From the IMG/VR virus record IMGVR_UViG_3300047678_000503, positions 1 through 26,154 of that record: 26,154 bases of DNA. One strand, 5' to 3'. Source of the DNA: a virus. The notes beneath the pieces were generated by a model. The model saw only the letters and a list, made by a program, of their open reading frames with translations. It was not told the DNA's origin and searched no databases. Below, in pieces: positions 21,250-26,154 of this stretch; within the stretch, counting starts at the first letter, position 1; each line of letters begins with the position of its first letter. The position numbers and the translations under genes were made by a program.

Positions 21250-21520
21250 AGACAGGCAAAGCCTGCTTGATATTGGCATGCAGGAATCGGGGACGGCTGA
21301 GGCCGCTTTTTCATTGGCCACCCTTAATAATCTTAGCGTTACCGAAGATTTATTAAACCGGCAGATTGTTTTAAGTGCGCCGGTAATTGACAAAGCAACG
21401 GTTACGTTTTTTAAAAAAGAAAACCGAAGCCCCGCAACTGCTGAAACATTGTTGCCAGAAGATGAACGCGATGAAGGCATTGACTTTTGGACAATAGAGG
21501 AAGATTTTATAGTTGACTAA
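21230..21520 (+). CDS. LysM/gpX-like baseplate protein
   Basis: The protein has 96 residues. The first 50 residues show a LysM-like pattern: KDRQSLLDIGMQESGTAEAAFSLATLNNLSVTEDLLNRQIVLSAPV, with Q-S-L-L-D-I, A-x-x-N-x-L and a second-strand I-V-L-x-x-P. In contractile-tail phages such domains (P2 gpX and relatives) link tube and hub inside the baseplate. They do not degrade cell wall. It overlaps the gp25-like gene by 20 bases and precedes the J-like gene by 10. Confidence 0.6.
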   Translation: MPNIAVKDRQSLLDIGMQESGTAEAAFSLATLNNLSVTEDLLNRQIVLSAPVIDKATVTFFKKENRSPATAETLLPEDERDEGIDFWTIEEDFIVD

Positions 21521-21530
21521 TCAATTAACA

Positions 21531-22418
21531 ATGGCACAAACGATAGCAGAAATAAAGAAAGTAATAACTGATAACTACATTGACAACGATGCTATTATAG
21601 ATGCCTACGGCCTTGATGTAACAAAAACATTTGAGGAGCAATTTTCAGTAGTAAGTATTGAATCGATAGTGTTTTACTGCATTGCCTTCATACTCTGGTT
21701 GCAGCAAAATATTTTTGATAAAACCCTTGTTGATACCAACCAGGCATTGGCATTAAAAAAACCGCATTCTGCCCGCTGGTATGCGGAACAGGCTAAAAAA
21801 TTTCAGTTTGGTTTTCCGCTTAATCAAGACCGGTCGGGTTTTGATAATGATGGATATACACCCGATGAGATTGCAGCAAGCAAGGTGGTGAACTATGCCG
21901 CTGTAGTTGAACAGGAAAACCAGTTTGGCCGGGTGTACCTGCGTATGAAAATTGCACACGACAATGCTGGCATTTTAGAACCCTTACCTGATGAACAGTT
22001 TGCGGCATTCGTAGAATGGTTTTTAACTACGCAAAGAGATGCAGGCGTAAAGATGGATTTTGTAAACCAGGTCGCAGACAGCCTTAAACAAAAATGGATT
22101 ATTTATTATGACCCATTATTGTTAAGTGCTACTGGTGGCAGACTTGATGGAAGTGATAATGAACCAGTGCAAAACGCCATAAGGAACTATTTGACCAAAC
22201 TGCCTTTCAATGGCATTTACGTTCCAACATACCATATAGATGCAGTACAAAATGTTACAGGTGTTGTAATACCCGAACTGGTTGAGTGTGAAGCCTCATT
22301 TGGTTTGTTGCCGTTTACTGCCGTAAACGGCATGTACACGCCGGATGCCGGGTACTTACGATTTAACAGCAATTCAGATTTAGTATTAGAATTTATAGCC
22401 CAAACCGCAATATTGTAA
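21531..22418 (+). CDS. Baseplate J-like wedge protein
   Basis: The protein has 295 residues from ATG 21531 (an upstream in-frame TTG at 21513 is less likely because it overlaps the preceding gene). It begins AQTIAEIKKVITDNYIDND, continues FEEQFSVVSIESIVFYCIAFILWLQQNIFDK, then PLPDEQFAAFVEWFLTTQRDAGVK and YDPLLLSATGGRLDG...PVQNAIRNYLTKLPFNGIY. The N-terminal Y-x-x-F-x-x-x-F-S-x-V-(S/A) pattern followed by a hydrophobic segment, and the V-x-x-A-I-x-x-Y-L-x-x-L-P-F-N-G motif, match Bacteroidota J-like baseplate proteins. These form the wedge periphery and trigger contraction. Confidence 0.75.
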   Translation: MAQTIAEIKKVITDNYIDNDAIIDAYGLDVTKTFEEQFSVVSIESIVFYCIAFILWLQQNIFDKTLVDTNQALALKKPHSARWYAEQAKKFQFGFPLNQDRSGFDNDGYTPDEIAASKVVNYAAVVEQENQFGRVYLRMKIAHDNAGILEPLPDEQFAAFVEWFLTTQRDAGVKMDFVNQVADSLKQKWIIYYDPLLLSATGGRLDGSDNEPVQNAIRNYLTKLPFNGIYVPTYHIDAVQNVTGVVIPELVECEASFGLLPFTAVNGMYTPDAGYLRFNSNSDLVLEFIAQTAIL

Positions 22419-22419
22419 G

Positions 22420-22914
22420 ATGGCATTTACAGACAAAATATATAGTGTTAACTGGAAAAAATTAGCCCGCTGGCTAATACCAATACTTATGCGGCGCAGT
22501 GCATTTATTGCCATGCTTGATAGTGCCTGTGAGCCTGTAAATGTACTTCATAACCGATTAATTGCACAGCGGGATTACATAGCCTATTGGGTTGAAATTG
22601 ATAGCCAGATATGGCGAATGGAAAAGGCGCTGAATGATAAGTATGATACTATTGAACGGCGGATTAGAATTGTAGACGCTGTTGAATACTTTTCCTTAGT
22701 GCTTTACCAGGTTGAAGAAAACAAGCCGGTTGTTTTTAAACAAAAATTGGAAAATGAGCCGGTTATTTTGTATACCATTTCTGAGGCTTCTTTGTTTTCG
22801 GTTGATTTTATAGTGCAGGTATCAATATGGATTCCATTTGATATGCGTGAAATAAGGGCCTTTATAGATACGTTTAAAACACCTTCAAAAACTTACTCTA
22901 TTCAAATTGTATGA
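22420..22914 (+). CDS. Baseplate I-like protein
   Basis: The protein has 164 residues. It follows the J-like gene after 1 base and overlaps the fibre gene by 4 (ATGA). It starts KIYSVNWKKLARWLIPILMRRSAFIAMLDSACEPVNVLHNRL, then LNDKYDTIERRIRIVDA and ends IRAFIDTFKTPSKTYSIQIV. Position and pattern are those of the P2 gpI / Mu gp48 class, which links baseplate wedges to tail fibres. The R-x-x-x-I-x-x-x-L-D-x-L-x-x-x-V-x-x-L-x-x-x-F/Y-like opening is typical in Bacteroidota phages. Confidence 0.65.
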   Translation: MAFTDKIYSVNWKKLARWLIPILMRRSAFIAMLDSACEPVNVLHNRLIAQRDYIAYWVEIDSQIWRMEKALNDKYDTIERRIRIVDAVEYFSLVLYQVEENKPVVFKQKLENEPVILYTISEASLFSVDFIVQVSIWIPFDMREIRAFIDTFKTPSKTYSIQIV

Positions 22915-24020
22915 ATAAACAAATTGATTTTACTTATTTAGGTGGCCTTAACGTGTACCAAAATACACTCGATTTTTTACAAATAGCATATTCACAGGCC
23001 ATTGATGCTGTTGGTGCATGCTTTGGAAACAAAGTTATTGTAAGCGGCTTAAGTATTTCCGGTGGCTCAATTGGCAATGGGTTTGTTGTGCTTAATGGCG
23101 AACTGTTGCCAGTATTAGGCGGTGCTTTGCTGCCATATTTGTATGTAGAGAACCTGCAAGAAAACGAACAGTTTGCTGATGGCACTTCAAAAACTGTATA
23201 TAGCACAAAGCGCATGCGGTTTACAAGTGTTTCAAGCGGCAATTATCCTTTTAGCGATTTTGCAAGAATGCCATTTTGCACCCAAAACCTTAATGACGGT
23301 TTTGTAAATATTCAAAATCTGTTTGTAAAAATGCTTTTTGGCGAACAGGTAATACTTTCAGGTGGTATTGCCACGTTGGCTGGTTCAAACGTAACCATTA
23401 CGGCAGGTACGGCGTTTATTGGTGGGATTACGGTTGCTTTCCCTGCTTATTCGGGCGCTTTTCCTGTTTACTTGGGCAATGCAGGCACGTGGCTAAGTTC
23501 AGCGCCGGGTACACCGCATATAGTTTATAACCACGACACCAGCCAGTTTTATGAAGATGTATTGCTTAGGAAAACGAGACGTTCTGGTGCCGTAGAAATT
23601 AGAACTAATAACAGCGAGCTTGCATATTTTGACATTAGTACCGGCCTTGGTAAATGGCGCTGGCAGGGTTGGAAAATATGCGATTTAATGCAAAGCCGTG
23701 TGCCATTGGGTTACGACCGGCGCAGCAGTTCGGGAGGCGATGCCGCTTGGGATGCACTTTACAATGTCGTTGGTAACCAGTATGGTGAGAAAAAACACAT
23801 CCTTGCTCCAAATGAGTTTACACACAGGCATACTGTTTCGGGAGTTGGTCCAAACAATGATTATTCTATGCTGAGCGACTTTGAAATCACCGGTGGTGTT
23901 GGTGGTGGGTTGTTCAGGAGTAATGTTAATACTTCTTATGCAGGCAATTCAAGTGGAACGGTTGATGCCCACGAAAACCGCCAACCATTCACAGTAATAC
24001 TTTACATCGAAAGAATTTAA
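22911..24020 (+). CDS. Tail fibre with collar-like C-terminus
   Basis: The protein has 369 residues. An N-terminal anchor (IDFTYLGGLNVYQNTLDFLQ) and beta-rich shaft lead to a C-terminal collar-like domain: MQSRVPLGYDRRSSSGGDAA, then VGNQYGEKKHILAPNEFTHRHTVSG and VDAHENRQPFTVILYIERI. The (R/K)-V-P-L-G-(Y/F)-D, G-x-x-x-H-x-L-x-x-x-E-x-x-x-H-x-H and H-E-N-x-Q-P-F-T-V-x-x-Y-I elements are the collar hallmarks of phage fibre tips. It should contact the host surface. Confidence 0.75.
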   Translation: MNKQIDFTYLGGLNVYQNTLDFLQIAYSQAIDAVGACFGNKVIVSGLSISGGSIGNGFVVLNGELLPVLGGALLPYLYVENLQENEQFADGTSKTVYSTKRMRFTSVSSGNYPFSDFARMPFCTQNLNDGFVNIQNLFVKMLFGEQVILSGGIATLAGSNVTITAGTAFIGGITVAFPAYSGAFPVYLGNAGTWLSSAPGTPHIVYNHDTSQFYEDVLLRKTRRSGAVEIRTNNSELAYFDISTGLGKWRWQGWKICDLMQSRVPLGYDRRSSSGGDAAWDALYNVVGNQYGEKKHILAPNEFTHRHTVSGVGPNNDYSMLSDFEITGGVGGGLFRSNVNTSYAGNSSGTVDAHENRQPFTVILYIERI

Positions 24021-24029
24021 AACATACTT

Positions 24030-25697
24030 ATGAGCTTACAGGTTACGCCTTTCAATACAATTCAGGAATGGTTTCGCAGGCGCAAGAAGCCAACACAAGG
24101 CCAGTTTTGGAACACCTTTTTTTCATTCAGGCACAAGAGTGATAAGATAGCCATGAATGATTTAGATGATGAATTGCAAGGCGCTATTAATGATAGTAGT
24201 GGTGGTGGGTCACTGGCAAGTGTGTTGGCCGCTGGTAATGAAACCGGCGAACACGATATTCAGCTTACCGAAGGTGACAGGCTGGTAGTAGGAATCAACC
24301 GGGCAGGCGTTGGTAAGGGTTCATTTGAAACCGGAAGGGGTGACGACCAGGGCGTTAGCATGCATTCTGCCGCAGGTTTTGAGCTCAATTATCAAGCGGG
24401 CTATCTTAGAAATTTTCCTGAGAATGACCCTGAAAATATTCAACCCTTATATGTTGATTCAGAACTAATTTATAGCGGGGATGCACCCTCTGAGCCTTCC
24501 GATGGAAGGAGTTTGGTTGATAAAAATTATGTGAATACTCGTTATGTTAATCGTATTGCTGGTACAGCAGATGGTGGCCCTCCTATTTCAGGCAGTCTTA
24601 TGTTAAGGCAAGATAATGAACCTAATCGTCCTTTTACAGACATTGAAGCAGGTTCTATACTTATCGGTAACGGAACAGTAGAACAGAATACATGTTATAC
24701 AGGAAGTGGTTTATATTGTTCAGATACTGCTTATTTTATACAAACTAAACCTAAAGAGGAAGGAGGAAGAGGTCTTACTGCAAGTGAGGATTTTTCAAGT
24801 GTTGTTCAAGATAATGATTATGTACAGAAAATTTTTGTTACTACTGCTATTACAGAAGCAATTGGGGGTGGAGGTAGTGGAGGAAGTACTCCTTCTTTAA
24901 ATCAAGTATTATCTCAAGGAAATGAAACTTTAGAACATGATATTATCTTAACTGAAGGTGACAGGCTGGTAGTAGGTGGCAACCGGGCAGGTGTTGGTAA
25001 GGGTTCATTTGACACCTCAAGGGGTGGCGACGGGGGCGTTAGCATGCATTGTGCCGTAGGTTTTGAGCTCAATTATCAAGCGGGCTATCTTAGAAATTTT
25101 CCTGAGAATGACCCTGAAAATATTCAACCCTTATATGTTGATTCAGAACTAATTTATAGCGGGGATGCACCCTCTGAGTTTTCCGATGGAAGGAGTTTGG
25201 TTGATAAAAATTATGTGGATAATGCAATAGCAGGAGCAAGTGGTAGTAGCAATACTACAGGCAAAATGCGTTATATACCTGTGAATACAAATCACTCAAG
25301 TTCAAGTAATGCGTATACTATTCCTATACTAACAGTAAATACAGGCAAGTCGGTAAAAGTTACCGTGTTTTTTGAAGTTACAATTATCGAGGGCGCTTTT
25401 GCAATGGAAAGCCTATATTTTACAACTTCTTTTCAAGGCCAAATGGACTGCATTGTAATTAATACAGCAAATGGGTTTTATTCAAAAAGAATTATAAGGT
25501 CGAGTTTTTCAACATACGCTGAACCAGGAACAGGCCGCGTTTTTGATCAACTATTTACTCCTTATGGAATTGAAAGCTGTGTGATGTCGGGTCTATCGGG
25601 TAGCAGTTCCTATAATTTACAATTAAGAATTACTGAAAATGAAGTTGGTTCAAGCAACAATGTAAAAATAATTGGATATACACTGGTTGAAATTTAA
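24030..25697 (+). CDS. Second tail fibre protein with duplicated shaft module
   Basis: The protein has 555 residues. The N-terminus (residues 1-55: FNTIQEWFRRRKKPTQGQF, then FFSFRHKSDKIAMNDLDDEL) is a Bacteroidota fibre-anchor motif. Two homologous modules follow: LASVLAAGNETGEHDI...GRSLVDKNYV and LNQVLSQGNETLEHDI...GRSLVDKNYV, ending about residues 170 and 398. Their DNA is nearly identical over 265 bases (24270-24534 and 24954-25218). The part between modules and the C-terminal domain (about 410-555, beta-rich) use AT-rich codons (AGA, GGA, TTA) unlike the upstream tail genes, so the fibre is mosaic. The C-terminal domain is probably the receptor-binding tip, but I do not recognise its family. 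Confidence 0.7.
   Translation: MSLQVTPFNTIQEWFRRRKKPTQGQFWNTFFSFRHKSDKIAMNDLDDELQGAINDSSGGGSLASVLAAGNETGEHDIQLTEGDRLVVGINRAGVGKGSFETGRGDDQGVSMHSAAGFELNYQAGYLRNFPENDPENIQPLYVDSELIYSGDAPSEPSDGRSLVDKNYVNTRYVNRIAGTADGGPPISGSLMLRQDNEPNRPFTDIEAGSILIGNGTVEQNTCYTGSGLYCSDTAYFIQTKPKEEGGRGLTASEDFSSVVQDNDYVQKIFVTTAITEAIGGGGSGGSTPSLNQVLSQGNETLEHDIILTEGDRLVVGGNRAGVGKGSFDTSRGGDGGVSMHCAVGFELNYQAGYLRNFPENDPENIQPLYVDSELIYSGDAPSEFSDGRSLVDKNYVDNAIAGASGSSNTTGKMRYIPVNTNHSSSSNAYTIPILTVNTGKSVKVTVFFEVTIIEGAFAMESLYFTTSFQGQMDCIVINTANGFYSKRIIRSSFSTYAEPGTGRVFDQLFTPYGIESCVMSGLSGSSSYNLQLRITENEVGSSNNVKIIGYTLVEI
24270..24534 (+). repeat. Fibre-module repeat, copy A
   Basis: This 265-base segment has an ungapped copy at 24954-25218, 684 bases (228 codons) away. 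I count 14 differences, at least 12 of them in codons that change the amino acid. About 115 bases (from about 24378 to 24492) are identical. Confidence 0.9.
24954..25218 (+). repeat. Fibre-module repeat, copy B
   Basis: This is the second copy of the segment at 24270-24534, in the same orientation and reading frame. Amino-acid changes relative to copy A include I to G, E to D, G to S, D to G, Q to G, S to C, A to V and P to F. The lead-in (24890-24950) is homologous at protein level to the lead-in of copy A but diverged in DNA. Confidence 0.9.
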
Positions 25698-25725
25698 TAA
25701 ACTTAACGAATATAATTAAAAAATA

Positions 25726-25932
25726 ATGAAACCTTCAGTTATAAGTGATAACACTCTATTTATACCTGGTTCACAAGTTTGTGGAATTGAATCTTATGGC
25801 CCTGCAGTCAATCCATCTTTTACTGGTATATTTAGATTGTCAGTAAAATTAAGTAATCCTGGTACTGCAACTATATTAGGTGGAGGAGGAACTCTTCCAG
25901 TTGGTTGCTACAGGTTGGGGCCAACAGTGTAG
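25726..25932 (+). CDS. Short AT-rich orphan gene, possibly truncated fibre-associated protein
   Basis: The gene encodes 68 residues, Gly/Ser/Thr/Pro-rich and beta-like, starting MKPSVISDNTLFIPGSQVCG. It has no membrane segment. It starts 28 bases after the fibre stop in an A-rich leader and shares the AT-rich codon style of the fibre C-terminus, so it probably arrived with it. It ends 38 bases before a transposase fragment and may be cut short by that insertion. Function unknown. Confidence 0.45.
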   Translation: MKPSVISDNTLFIPGSQVCGIESYGPAVNPSFTGIFRLSVKLSNPGTATILGGGGTLPVGCYRLGPTV

Positions 25933-25970
25933 GCTTTCGAACACCGATTGAGATTCGCGTTTATAATTAA

Positions 25971-26154
25971 TTTGCAAAAAACCGGACGAATCGAATTGAG
26001 AAAACGGATAAATGGATTTACCGATTATATAACCATACAGTTAAAATATTAAACAATAAAATAAGCATAGTTTTTTATGATGTGACTACCCTTTATTTTG
26101 AAGTGGAAAAGGACGATGAGCTACGTAAAACAGGTTTTAGTAAGGATGGCAAAC
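25971..26154 (+). pseudogene. Transposase fragment (IS1634/IS4-type), degenerate and running off the window
   Basis: The frame open from 25971 to the window end encodes DKWIYRLYNHTVKILNNKIS, then IVFYDVTTLYFEVEKDDELR and KTGFSKDGK. The F-Y-D-V-T-T-L-Y-F-E and D-x-L-R-K-x-G-F-S-K-x-G-K motifs are the first catalytic Asp region of transposases of this DDE family (IS4-like superfamily, Bacteroidota IS1634-type). The expected N-terminal 150 or so residues are absent: a stop lies at 25968-25970, and a spacer normally found between Y-R-L-Y and the H-T-x-x-I-L helix seems deleted. The right part is outside the window, so its state is unknown. Confidence 0.65.

Noticed and set aside
24270-25218. Diversity-generating retroelement (template/variable repeat pair) in the fibre
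   Set aside because: Differences between copies are not confined to adenines of one copy, both copies are coding within one gene, and no reverse transcriptase is in the window.

Overview
The window looks like Bacteroidota DNA, probably order Chitinophagales. GC content is moderate. Leaders are A-rich and lack Shine-Dalgarno sequences. One promoter fits the Bacteroidota -33 TTTG / -7 TAnnTTTG pattern. Nearly every recognisable protein resembles a Bacteroidota phage family. The bulk (about 680-25700) is the early edge and the whole structural module of a contractile-tailed prophage with Mu-like head genes. No integrase, MuA-type transposase, replication initiator or tRNA is visible, so the element is not complete here.

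Layout. Positions 1-650 hold the end of one gene, an imperfect inverted repeat built like an integron attC site, a small cassette-like gene, and the 5' half of a second such site. Positions 683-3230 are a plus-strand run of small early or accessory genes, including a membrane-anchored protein and an AntA/AntB antirepressor-like protein preceded by a foldable leader. An intrinsic terminator at 3311-3340 and two GC-rich hairpin elements separate this run from a converging minus-strand block. Positions 3375-9722, read right to left, encode small terminase, large terminase, a gp36-like connector (DUF1320), portal (DUF935), a gpF-like minor head protein fused to a C-terminal nuclease-like domain, a gpG-like morphogenesis protein and a tail-terminator-like protein. 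The plus-strand block 9851-25697 encodes prohead protease/scaffold, major capsid, a holin-like protein coupled to a divergent GH10 glycosidase, sheath, tube, a tail assembly chaperone with a -1 frame extension, tape measure, the baseplate set (DUF6046, hub, spike, gp25-like, LysM/X-like, J-like, I-like) and two fibre proteins. The right edge (25726-26154) has a short AT-rich orphan gene and a degenerate transposase fragment.

How it works together. The two blocks diverge from about 9723-9850: one packages DNA and completes heads, the other makes the shell and then the tail from sheath to fibre. The most unusual item is the holin/GH10 pair at 11923-13421. It occupies a lysis-cassette position. 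The GH10 protein keeps both catalytic glutamates but has lost most residues that bind xylose, which suggests a different glycan substrate. Other points of interest are the cassette-like recombination site, the gpF-nuclease fusion, the chaperone frameshift, an antisense membrane gene wedged before the tape measure, twin palindromes inside the antirepressor gene and a nearly identical 265-bp duplication in the fibre gene.
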